Position numbers and translations under genes: made by a program. Shown here one piece after another: positions 1-5,258 of a stretch of 5,258 nt of DNA. Positions within the stretch are counted from its first letter, which is position 1, and every line of letters begins with the position of its first letter. The DNA lies in contig JAKSCN010000037.1 of the NCBI GenBank assembly GCA_022360595.1, positions 1 through 5,258 on the forward strand, read 5' to 3'. Source of the DNA: Chromatiales bacterium (GTDB lineage: Bacteria; Pseudomonadota; Gammaproteobacteria; Chromatiales; Chromatiaceae). The notes under the pieces are model-generated. The model was given only the letters and a program-made list of their open reading frames with translations. It did no database searches and was not told the DNA's origin.

Positions 1-2768
1 ATCCGAATGTTATCGGTGTCGATGGGCCAAGTGATGATATCGATCAGATCGAGTATGAGAACGGAGTCGGCTCTGAGTCGATCGTCATAGACTTGAATGG
101 TAATGCAACCACAGCCGAGTTCGATGTTACACGCCTCTTCAATAATGAGGGTAGTGGTGAGCAAGGTGTCTGGATTGCGTACTATCAGGGCACCGTCGTT
201 GCCTACGATACATTTAGTGTACCGACTGGTGGTAGCAGTACCCATGAAGGCTCTTTCACTATCGATACCGGTGGTTTGGTATTCGATCGGGTTGAGTTTC
301 AAGCCACACCGTATATCGGCGGTACCGGCGGTAGTGATGATTCAGATTACTTCCTGACCGGTTTTGAGGCAAGTGGTGGGGCTTCAGTCAACACCGCTTA
401 TACCATTGCCGAGGATCAGACTCTGGCCATTGATGCGTCCAGCAGCGATAAGTTGCTGGATAATGATAGTGATCCTGAAGGCGATTCCTTTACTCTGACC
501 GGTATCAACGGATCGGCTGTCACGGATGGTCAGATGATCAATTTGCCTAGCGGTGCGATTCTGACAATCTATGAAGATGGTCACTTCGATTATGATCCGA
601 ATGGTCAGTATGACAGCCTGGGCGCAGGTGAGGTGGCGACAGATACCTTCACCTACACCATTACTGATCAATACGGTGCGACCGACACGGCAACGGCAAC
701 CATCACCATTATTGGTAAGGGTACCGAGACCCAAATCAATAATACGGCGCCCACTGTCAGTGCAAGCACTGCGATTGTGTCGGAAGAGGGCTTGACGGCT
801 GGTATTGCCGATTCTAGTGGAACGCCCGCTGATGATACTGACAATGCGGTGCACGATTCATCTTCACCGACCTATAGCAGCATGGCGATTTCCGACACGG
901 ATGGTGATTCCCTTACTGTATCGCTACAGGAGCCAACTGATACCCTGACTTCCAATGGTCAATCGATTACCTGGAGTGGTGGGGGTACGACTACGCTGGT
1001 GGGTACAGCTACGCTTAACGGTACACCTACGGAAGTGATTCGTATTGAGATGGATAACAGTGGCGAGCACACGGTTACCTTGTCAGCGCCAATTGATCAT
1101 CCAACGGGTGGTCAAGAGGATGAAATTTCATTTAATGTCAATGTGTCGGTAAGTGATGGCCTGGCCATCACCACCCAGCCGCTCACCATTCAGATTGAAG
1201 ATGATATGCCGTTGGCGCCTGTCAGTAGCCAGAATCTGGATGTGAGTGCCCAGACCAATATCCTGATTATTTTGGATGTATCGGGCAGTATGGGTAACTC
1301 TTCCGGTGTTCCTGGTCTATCTCGTCTGGATATGGCGAAGCAGGCGATTGACACGCTGATGAATGACTATCTGGACTACGGTGATGTTCGAGTCAAGATC
1401 GTTACCTATAGTACAGATGCCAATACACTGGGTACCCAGTGGATGACAGTCAATGAGGCGAATGCTGCGCTTGCAAGTGTTACAGACGGTGGTGGCACCA
1501 ACTACGATCTTGCAGTGGAAGAGGCGCAGACGGCCTTTACTCAGCCGGGTAAACTGGATGGCGGACAGAATGTCAGTTACTTCTTCTCTGATGGTAACCC
1601 GACTTTGTCCAATACCAATCCATACTATTCTAGTGCCGATGCGAGCCAGAATCAGAGTGGTGTGGCGAATCCCGGCAACCAGACCAATCTCAATTACGGT
1701 GATGGCATCCAATCCGCAGACCCATCTTATGCTGGGCCGAATGTGGATGAAGAGTCTAACTGGGAGACCTTCCTGACAAACAATGGCATTAACTCATTTT
1801 CCATTGGTGTGGGTTCAGGTGTAAGTCAGACCTATCTTGACCCATTGGCCTACAATGGGTCTGTTGATACCAATGGTGATGGTACGCCAGATGGTACTGA
1901 AACCAATGCGACTGTGGTAACAGATCTGTCTCAGTTGAACAACTTCGTATCATCGACGGTTACGCCACCTCCAGTGGAAGGCAACATTATCACAGGCGGT
2001 CTTGTGGGCAGTGGCGGTTTTGGTGCTGATGATAGTTATGTGCTGTCGCTTAGCGTGGATGGCACCACCTACACGTATGATCCTGTTGCAGATACCATTA
2101 CGGTAACCACTACCCCCGGAAGCTCTGATAACCATACGTTCGACACCGTTGAGAATGAGATTACTATCGATACCGCTCAGAATGGTCAGTTGATTGTCAA
2201 TCTTGATACTGGGGATTACAGCTACATCTCTGATCCTAATAATCTTGGCAGCTATTCAGAAATTGTTGGCTTCTCGCTGCAGGATGCTGATGGTGACTCA
2301 GCCAGTGGTGAGACCACTTTGAATATCAGTCGCACACCTGGCTCTGCTGCCGGGCGTGCTGCACAACGTGGCGATGCGCCGGCTTCAGATGACGATACAT
2401 TGGTATTTGAGGGTGATCCGGTGGATGGCGGTATCGGCTTCGATACGCTGATTGTGCCGAATGATAATGATCTGGACTTTAGCGCAATCGCTGATGGTAC
2501 GATCCAGAATATCGAGCAGATTGATCTGACCGCAGGTAATCATGATATTTTGAATCTCAGTGTGGCCGATGTGTTGGATATCACCGATAACGATAATCTC
2601 CTCGAGATATTGGGTGATTCAGCAGACAGCGTTAGCCTGACATCTGATTGGCAGGCGACGGGTAACACCGTTTCAAATGAGAGTGGCCAAAGCTTCACTG
2701 AGTACCAGGATGCCACTGGTACCACGACCCTGCTGATTGAGGATAGTGTCAATGTGACGATTGTTTGA
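1..2768 (+). CDS. C-terminal part of a giant type I-secreted adhesin with VWA domain (5' partial)
   Basis: This is a large extracellular or surface adhesin, probably exported by an ABC/MFP/TolC-type type I system. The frame is open from base 3 with no stop, so the first visible TTG (93) is not the real start and the gene begins upstream. Domains by nucleotide position: a beta-rich module (about 3-380) with FDVTRLF and GVWIAYYQG; a cadherin/VCBS-like Ig fold (387-716) with LLDNDSDPEGDSFTLTGI and DTFTYTITDQYGATDTA; a T1SS-143-type repeat (738-1211) with AISDTDGDSLTVSL, APIDHPTGGQEDEISFNV and a closing IEDDMP; a von Willebrand A domain (1257-1959) with MIDAS DVSGS (Asp codon 1275), Thr (1497) and Asp (1590); a second beta-rich repeat (1975-2330) with NLDTGDYSY and SLQDADGDSASGETTL; and a C-terminal secretion target domain (2380-2765) with GGIGFDTL, IQNIEQIDL and EYQDATGTTTLLIEDS. 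The chain is rich in Asp, Gly and Thr, suggesting calcium binding. There is no tandem array of canonical RTX nonapeptides. The ligand is unknown. Family assignment is confident; domain edges are approximate. Confidence 0.93.
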   Translation, partial: PNVIGVDGPSDDIDQIEYENGVGSESIVIDLNGNATTAEFDVTRLFNNEGSGEQGVWIAYYQGTVVAYDTFSVPTGGSSTHEGSFTIDTGGLVFDRVEFQATPYIGGTGGSDDSDYFLTGFEASGGASVNTAYTIAEDQTLAIDASSSDKLLDNDSDPEGDSFTLTGINGSAVTDGQMINLPSGAILTIYEDGHFDYDPNGQYDSLGAGEVATDTFTYTITDQYGATDTATATITIIGKGTETQINNTAPTVSASTAIVSEEGLTAGIADSSGTPADDTDNAVHDSSSPTYSSMAISDTDGDSLTVSLQEPTDTLTSNGQSITWSGGGTTTLVGTATLNGTPTEVIRIEMDNSGEHTVTLSAPIDHPTGGQEDEISFNVNVSVSDGLAITTQPLTIQIEDDMPLAPVSSQNLDVSAQTNILIILDVSGSMGNSSGVPGLSRLDMAKQAIDTLMNDYLDYGDVRVKIVTYSTDANTLGTQWMTVNEANAALASVTDGGGTNYDLAVEEAQTAFTQPGKLDGGQNVSYFFSDGNPTLSNTNPYYSSADASQNQSGVANPGNQTNLNYGDGIQSADPSYAGPNVDEESNWETFLTNNGINSFSIGVGSGVSQTYLDPLAYNGSVDTNGDGTPDGTETNATVVTDLSQLNNFVSSTVTPPPVEGNIITGGLVGSGGFGADDSYVLSLSVDGTTYTYDPVADTITVTTTPGSSDNHTFDTVENEITIDTAQNGQLIVNLDTGDYSYISDPNNLGSYSEIVGFSLQDADGDSASGETTLNISRTPGSAAGRAAQRGDAPASDDDTLVFEGDPVDGGIGFDTLIVPNDNDLDFSAIADGTIQNIEQIDLTAGNHDILNLSVADVLDITDNDNLLEILGDSADSVSLTSDWQATGNTVSNESGQSFTEYQDATGTTTLLIEDSVNVTIV

Positions 2769-2797
2769 TAGAGCGTATCTGTTCTTTAATCTTAGCC

Positions 2798-2825
2798 AAA
2801 GGGCCCCATCAGGGGGCCCTTTTTT
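2798..2825 (+). terminator. Rho-independent terminator of the adhesin gene
   Basis: A perfect 10-bp stem pairs AAAGGGCCCC (2798-2807) with GGGGCCCTTT (2813-2822) around a 5-nt loop (ATCAG). A run of six T residues covers 2820-2825. It starts 29 bp after the adhesin stop codon and is oriented to end that transcript. Because the A and T tracts are symmetrical, weak termination from the opposite strand is possible, but no gene points that way here. Confidence 0.93.
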
Positions 2826-2871
2826 ATGCATGGGTGATTTAGGGTCTATTAACACTAATTTGATCATCACT

Positions 2872-2969
2872 GCCAAGGCCATTTTTTGTCCAGCAAGGCA
2901 GAAGAAGAGTCGTGTAGTGAGCCTACATAAGCGACCGATAACACCGCTGGGTGAAAAAATGGCTTTGGC
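2872..2969. repeat. First internal hairpin of the MITE-like element
   Basis: Left arm 2872-2894 (GCCAAGGCCATTTTTTG then TCCAGC) pairs with right arm 2946-2969 (GCTGGGTG then AAAAAATGGCTTTGGC), with one mismatch and a small asymmetric bulge near the inner end. The apex contains a smaller stem: GTCG (2909-2912) plus TGTAG (2913-2917) facing CTACA (2923-2927) and CGAC (2932-2935), with a 5-nt loop and a TAAG bulge. The left arm abuts the end of the outer terminal repeat. Confidence 0.75.
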
Positions 2970-2996
2970 CCTCACATTATTTTGGAATGAAGGGGT

Positions 2997-3089
2997 GAGT
3001 CTAAAAAAGCACCACTCGGTGTTACTCGTTGCTTGTTTGGAGTGAACAAACTGCGCTTCTTGTGCCTTGATTGGTGCTTTTTTAGGCTC
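2997..3089. repeat. Second internal hairpin of the MITE-like element
   Basis: Left arm 2997-3014 (GAGTCTAAAAAAGCACCA) pairs with right arm 3072-3089 (TGGTGCTTTTTTAGGCTC) at 17 of 18 positions. Its apex holds a small stem GTTTG (3035-3039) / CAAAC (3047-3051). The arm ends two bases before the right terminal repeat, so the outer stem, first hairpin and second hairpin join almost directly. Confidence 0.75.
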
Positions 3090-3149
3090 AACAGTGACGA
3101 CCAAATTAGTGTAGACAGGCCCTAGATTTCGAAACAAAGACAATAATGC

Positions 3150-3189
3150 ATCATTAATCCCAAGAGAAGAAACTGTTGGGATTAATGAT
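3150..3189. repeat. Perfect 14-bp inverted repeat, AT-rich hairpin
   Basis: ATCATTAATCCCAA (3150-3163) and TTGGGATTAATGAT (3176-3189) are exact reverse complements separated by 12 bases. No T tract follows on either strand, so it is not an ordinary intrinsic terminator. It lies 24 bp beyond the right end of the MITE-like element and 10 bp before another hairpin. Function is unknown; remnant of a mobile element or a binding site are both possible. Confidence 0.7.
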
Positions 3190-3198
3190 CATGAGTGC

Positions 3199-3243
3199 TG
3201 AAACACAAGCCCATAGTACTGCATTGAGGGGCTTGGTGTTTCA
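3199..3243. repeat. Second flanking hairpin (14-bp stem with one bulge)
   Basis: TGAAACACAAGCCC (3199-3212) pairs with GGGCTTGGTGTTTCA (3229-3243) apart from one bulged G, around a 16-nt loop. No poly-T follows. It sits in tandem with the hairpin at 3150-3189, so the two may belong to one structured unit, but no open frame or protein-binding consensus explains them. Confidence 0.65.
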
Positions 3244-3406
3244 ACAGTTCGTTCATCTCAGCAAGATTAACTGCCAACTCTCCACATCAGATAAGGTGGT
3301 GGATTAATCACGGCATTTCCAATCACTATTTTCTGTGCGCAGTAACTAATAACAGTGTGTAGATAATGATCGGCTATCGATAGGTTAACGTAAAACTTGT
3401 TGCTGA
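3244..3406. other. Non-coding stretch, possibly the eroded 5' part of the radical SAM pseudogene
   Basis: No intact gene is visible. One + strand phrase at 3304-3342 (LITAFPITIFCAQ) faintly resembles the DLVGIS/DLVAIT strand of B12-binding domains. It lies at about the right distance before the recognisable homology at 3407. This is weak and could be chance. Short palindromes such as CTATCGATAG (3374-3383) are present without clear meaning. Confidence 0.35.
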
Positions 3407-4361
3407 GTGATCTTTCTCGTTAATCGTGTCGTTTCTGGTTGGGCAAAGGGCCTCTCTGTACCAGAGCTATCTTTTTACCGAATGAAACTGAACAGTAGAC
3501 CAATGCCGTAATGATTGGTGAGCAGAAGTTATTGGTGGCAGTTGCTATAGAGTTATCAAAATTTTCAATTAAAAATAATCTATAAATAGAGTCAATCGAT
3601 TGATCTGGTGGCGGTCAACTCATATCCTTCTCCCCCCTGTCCATCCAACGTTTTATTAGGGCTAGCTAAAGTAGTGATCTTCCGCAGTTGTAAACTCCAA
3701 TCTGATTTCTGTACTATGCCGCGCTTTTTCAGTGACTTTCGAGGACTCCGGTGGGTGTTATTGTCGACCAGACCGGCCCCTCTGGCCTGAATGTGTTGGG
3801 TTATATGTGAATAACCAGATCGCTGATTGAGTGCGTGTCTTGGAACTGTTTACTGCATTAAAGCCTCTCAATATCAGTTAGGTAGATAAGTGACCATCAA
3901 TATCGCAGGGCATGAAGATATGCCGGGAGTTGCTACTGAGGGTGGCTGCTTCTATTCAGTAATGGATTTGGAAGCGACGTCGGAGGCGGTGTTTTAAAGC
4001 GGCGAAGAAGGACGTTGGAGAAGTTGATTTGGATTAAGGAGAACATCATCCGCGTGCATGAGTATGGCGCTGTCGTCGATTCTACCGGGTAGTTTGAGTT
4101 CGAGAGATATCGGCAGGTATTTTGAGCAGATGTTGGATTAAGTTGATGGTGTCAAACCGGGTATTGCCTATGAGGTCATTGTGACCCCCTTCCCGGGAAG
4201 GCCGCTGTTTCGACGGAAGGAGAGCTGAGGGTTGATTGCTAACCCAGAATGGGCGTCAGTATGACTGTGATCATGTTGTTTTTCAGCCGCGCAACATGAG
4301 TACTGATGAGCTGAGGCAGAGGCGTGATGGGTTTCATTGGAAACACCAGGACGTTTATTGA
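3407..4361 (+). pseudogene. Decayed B12-binding-domain radical SAM protein
   Basis: No frame stays open, but successive pieces in three + frames keep the order of a B12-binding radical SAM enzyme. They are: VVSGWAKGLSVPE (from 3428), resembling the VVLGGpH strand; NAVMIGEQ (3502), the B12-domain DAVVIGEAE motif; SYPSPPCPSNVLLGL (3620), the linker; CKLQSDFCTMPRFF (3689), the CxxxCxxC [4Fe-4S] cluster with its middle Cys now Ser; LELFTALKPLNIS (3840); VTINIAGHEDM and DLEATSEAV (3890-3991), the TINIA...GLEStSeavL core; IKENIIRVHEYGAVVDSTG (from 4030); VDGVKPGIAYEVIVTPFPG (from 4142); then YDCDHVVFQPRNMSTDEL (4260) and GFHW (4338). In-frame stops lie at 3496, 3828, 3879, 4090, 4139 and 4226, and at least six frameshifts occur. 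What remains is about 318 codons; this family commonly has 450-550, so the N-terminus is lost or unrecognisable. Each motif is read by eye. Their order and spacing make the call strong, while the exact subfamily and substrate are unknown. Confidence 0.8.
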
Positions 4362-4387
4362 AGCGTCGACTGCGTCGGTCAGAGGGA

Positions 4388-4401
4388 TTGAGCCGGCTCA
4401 A
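4388..4401. promoter_or_regulatory. Candidate operator: perfect 14-bp palindrome upstream of the TetR gene
   Basis: TTGAGCCGGCTCAA is an exact palindrome ending 30 bp before the TetR-family start codon. Regulators of this family commonly repress themselves through short palindromes in this position. A weak promoter can be drawn over it (TTGAGC 4388-4393, 18-bp spacer, TTAAAT 4412-4417), which would place the operator on the -35 region. The promoter is speculative. The palindrome itself is certain. Confidence 0.5.
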
Positions 4402-4423
4402 CAGTGGTATTTTAAATTCGAGT

Positions 4424-4429
4424 AGAGGG
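4424..4429 (+). promoter_or_regulatory. Ribosome binding site of the TetR gene
   Basis: AGAGGG ends two bases before ATG 4432, a shorter spacing than usual. An in-frame TAG at 4423-4425 rules out an earlier start in this frame, and the next in-frame ATG (4480) would cut into the DNA-binding domain, so ATG 4432 is the best start. Confidence 0.6.
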
Positions 4430-4431
4430 TA

Positions 4432-4986
4432 ATGACAAAAAAACGAACCAGAGCTAAACAGGCGTTAGTGGATGCGGCCATGGTGCTGCTGGCAAATAAT
4501 CCAGGTGCTTCTTTTATTGAAGTGGCTGAGAATGCGGGCGTTGGTCGGGCGACTCTTTATCGCCACTTTCCTACCCGCGAGGCACTGCTTAAAGAGCTGA
4601 CATTGGATGCTATCCACGCTATGGATCAGGCACGTGCCCATATTATGGAAGAGAGTAGTTCTGCAACAGATGCGTTGCGTCTGACTATCGAGGCGATCAT
4701 TCCTCTTGGTGATCGGTTCTATTTCCTGACCCGTTTTCCTGAGCTGGAAGATGAGGAGATTGCCGAGCATACTCAGCGTCAGAACGCTGAGCTGGAGACC
4801 ATCATTCGGAGCGCCCAGGAAGAGGGTGATATTGATGATAAATTACCTGCGGTTTGGGTTGCCTCGGTATTTAATTCGCTGGTTTATGCGGCTTGGAAGC
4901 AGATAGAGGAAGAGGCAATACCAGAGAGTGATGCTTCTGCCCTGGTGCTGAGAACACTACTGCATGGGCTTTCCCCTCTGAAGTAG
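4432..4986 (+). CDS. TetR/AcrR-family transcriptional regulator
   Basis: This is a 184-residue cytoplasmic DNA-binding protein, normal length for the family, where dimers bind palindromic operators and are released by a small ligand. The N-terminal helix-turn-helix is clear at about residues 26-53: SFIEVAENAGVGRATLYRHF then PTREALL, with the typical G-x-x-TLYRHF recognition helix. The basic leader MTKKRTRAKQ precedes helix 1. Residues 56-184 are the all-helical ligand and dimerisation domain (for example IIPLGDRFYFLTRFPELEDE and VWVASVFNSLVYAAWKQ), which is acidic and gives no clue to the ligand. A perfect palindrome 30 bp upstream is a candidate self-operator. The gene it would otherwise control is unclear: upstream is a radical SAM pseudogene on the same strand, and downstream the convergent rhodanese ends 16 bp away. 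The true target may lie outside the window, or the regulator may be an orphan. Confidence 0.95.
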   Translation: MTKKRTRAKQALVDAAMVLLANNPGASFIEVAENAGVGRATLYRHFPTREALLKELTLDAIHAMDQARAHIMEESSSATDALRLTIEAIIPLGDRFYFLTRFPELEDEEIAEHTQRQNAELETIIRSAQEEGDIDDKLPAVWVASVFNSLVYAAWKQIEEEAIPESDASALVLRTLLHGLSPLK

Positions 4987-5002
4987 CGATGGGTGTTTGC
5001 GC

Positions 5003-5258
5003 TTAAGGGGAGGCAGTTGCCCCGAGCTGGTCTGGGCGCAGTTTAGGTGTGAAGTGCCCGTCCACCCAGTCGAGATCCAACAGAGCGCCGCTGCTGCAGA
5101 CCATAGGCTGGTCGTAGTCGTTCCAGCCTTTCAATCCTGTACGCAGAGAAGCGACGTGGTTAAAGCCCATCTGCTGCAGGGTGTGGCAGGCGAGAATACT
5201 GCGATTACCTGAACGACAGATGACAACGATATAGCGGTCACGGGCAGCGACTAACTCC
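5003..5258 (-). CDS. Rhodanese-domain sulfurtransferase, C-terminal part (5' partial)
   Basis: Read on the - strand, the frame enters at the right edge and ends at TAA (5003-5005), giving 84 residues of the C-terminal part. It shows the second half of a rhodanese fold: a strand YIVVI running into the active-site loop CRSGNRS, whose Cys codon is at 5216-5218, then ILACHTLQQMGFNHV, SLRTGLKGW and a short tail. Rhodaneses carry sulfane sulfur as a persulfide on this Cys and pass it to thiols, cyanide or other acceptors. The loop is intact, so the enzyme should be active. The ~34-residue tail after GW (DLDWVDGHFTPKLRPDQL) is longer than in minimal single-domain rhodaneses. The start lies beyond the window. 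No membrane segment is visible in this part. It converges on the TetR gene with 16 bp between stops and no clear terminator. The physiological acceptor cannot be told. Confidence 0.92.
   Translation of the reverse strand, partial: ELVAARDRYIVVICRSGNRSILACHTLQQMGFNHVASLRTGLKGWNDYDQPMVCSSGALLDLDWVDGHFTPKLRPDQLGATASP

Larger units (their letters stand above)
2838..3126. mobile_element. MITE-like non-coding element with terminal inverted repeats
   Basis: Terminal inverted repeats of about 35 bp (2838-2872 against 3092-3126) match at roughly 28 of 35 positions, including an unbroken 11-bp core ACACTAATTTG / CAAATTAGTGT. The left tip reads GGGTCT and the right tip, reverse-complemented, GGGCCT. 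Two long hairpins (2872-2969 and 2997-3089) fill the interior, so a single strand would fold into a closing stem with two arms. No transposase is encoded. The tips are flanked by TA on both sides, and GATTT lies at 2836-2840 and 3125-3129; either could be a target duplication. This fits a MITE mobilised by a transposase elsewhere, but I cannot name the parent insertion sequence. A structured extragenic repeat or RNA-level role is the alternative. Reading frames crossing it on either strand look fortuitous. Confidence 0.7.

Noticed and set aside
2761..3045. A 94-residue + strand frame after the adhesin
   Set aside because: It begins inside the adhesin's last codons, spans the terminator, and ends inside the repeat element. 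No motif or ribosome binding site supports it.
2673..3143. A 156-residue open frame on the - strand across the adhesin end, terminator and MITE-like element
   Set aside because: It overlaps the coding end of the adhesin, runs through a strong terminator hairpin and the inverted repeats, and has no recognisable domain. It is best explained as chance.
3150..3243. CRISPR or integron attC interpretation of the inverted repeats
   Set aside because: There are no direct repeats with regular spacers, and the stems lack the conserved attC core triplets, so neither is supported.
3592..3603. 12-bp palindrome TCAATCGATTGA as a regulatory site
   Set aside because: It falls inside the pseudogene remnant, in an AT-rich stretch with no nearby start, so there is no gene for it to control.
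3608..3790. A 60-residue + strand frame
   Set aside because: It is one fragment of the radical SAM pseudogene, covering the linker and the damaged cluster motif, not an independent small gene.
4168..4401. A 77-residue frame on the - strand
   Set aside because: It lies opposite the recognisable C-terminal remnant of the pseudogene and has no family features.
4987..5030. Bidirectional terminator between the TetR and rhodanese genes
   Set aside because: Only short interrupted pairings (such as CCCCT with AGGGG, and GGCA with TGCC) are present, with no T tract on either strand.
4997..5212. A 71-residue + strand frame at the right end
   Set aside because: The opposite strand carries an unmistakable rhodanese active-site loop over the same bases.

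Overview
The window reads as accessory chromosome of a Gram-negative bacterium, most likely a gammaproteobacterium. The evidence is a very large acidic type I-secreted surface protein, a TetR/AcrR regulator and a rhodanese, at moderate GC. No rRNA or other taxonomic marker is present, so the assignment is inference.

Bases 1-2768 (+) are the C-terminal ~920 residues of a large type I-secreted adhesin. Its 5' end lies outside the window. The visible order is a beta-rich domain, a cadherin/VCBS-like Ig fold, a T1SS-143-type repeat, a von Willebrand A domain with a complete MIDAS, another beta-rich T1SS-type repeat, and a C-terminal type I secretion target domain. A textbook intrinsic terminator follows at once (2798-2825).

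Bases 2838-4361 hold no intact gene. First comes a ~285-bp MITE-like element (2838-3126): ~35-bp imperfect terminal inverted repeats enclosing two long hairpins, which would fold into a three-way junction. Two further long inverted repeats follow (3150-3189 and 3199-3243). Then comes a heavily decayed gene on the + strand (about 3407-4361). Read across several frames, it keeps the order of a B12-binding-domain radical SAM protein: end of the B12 domain, the CxxxCxxC cluster with its middle Cys changed to Ser, the radical SAM core, and a TPFPG...YDxxHVVFQP C-terminal part.

Bases 4432-4986 (+) encode a TetR/AcrR-family repressor. A perfect 14-bp palindrome 30 bp upstream of its start is a candidate autoregulatory operator. 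Convergent to it, with only 16 bp between stop codons, a rhodanese-domain sulfurtransferase enters from the right edge on the - strand (5003-5258, 5' end missing).

The genes do not form an obvious single pathway. The adhesin ends in its own terminator, the radical SAM gene is dead, and the TetR regulator and rhodanese are convergent. I see no clear new biological system. The least explained parts are the structured element with its neighbouring inverted repeats, and the candidate TetR operator.
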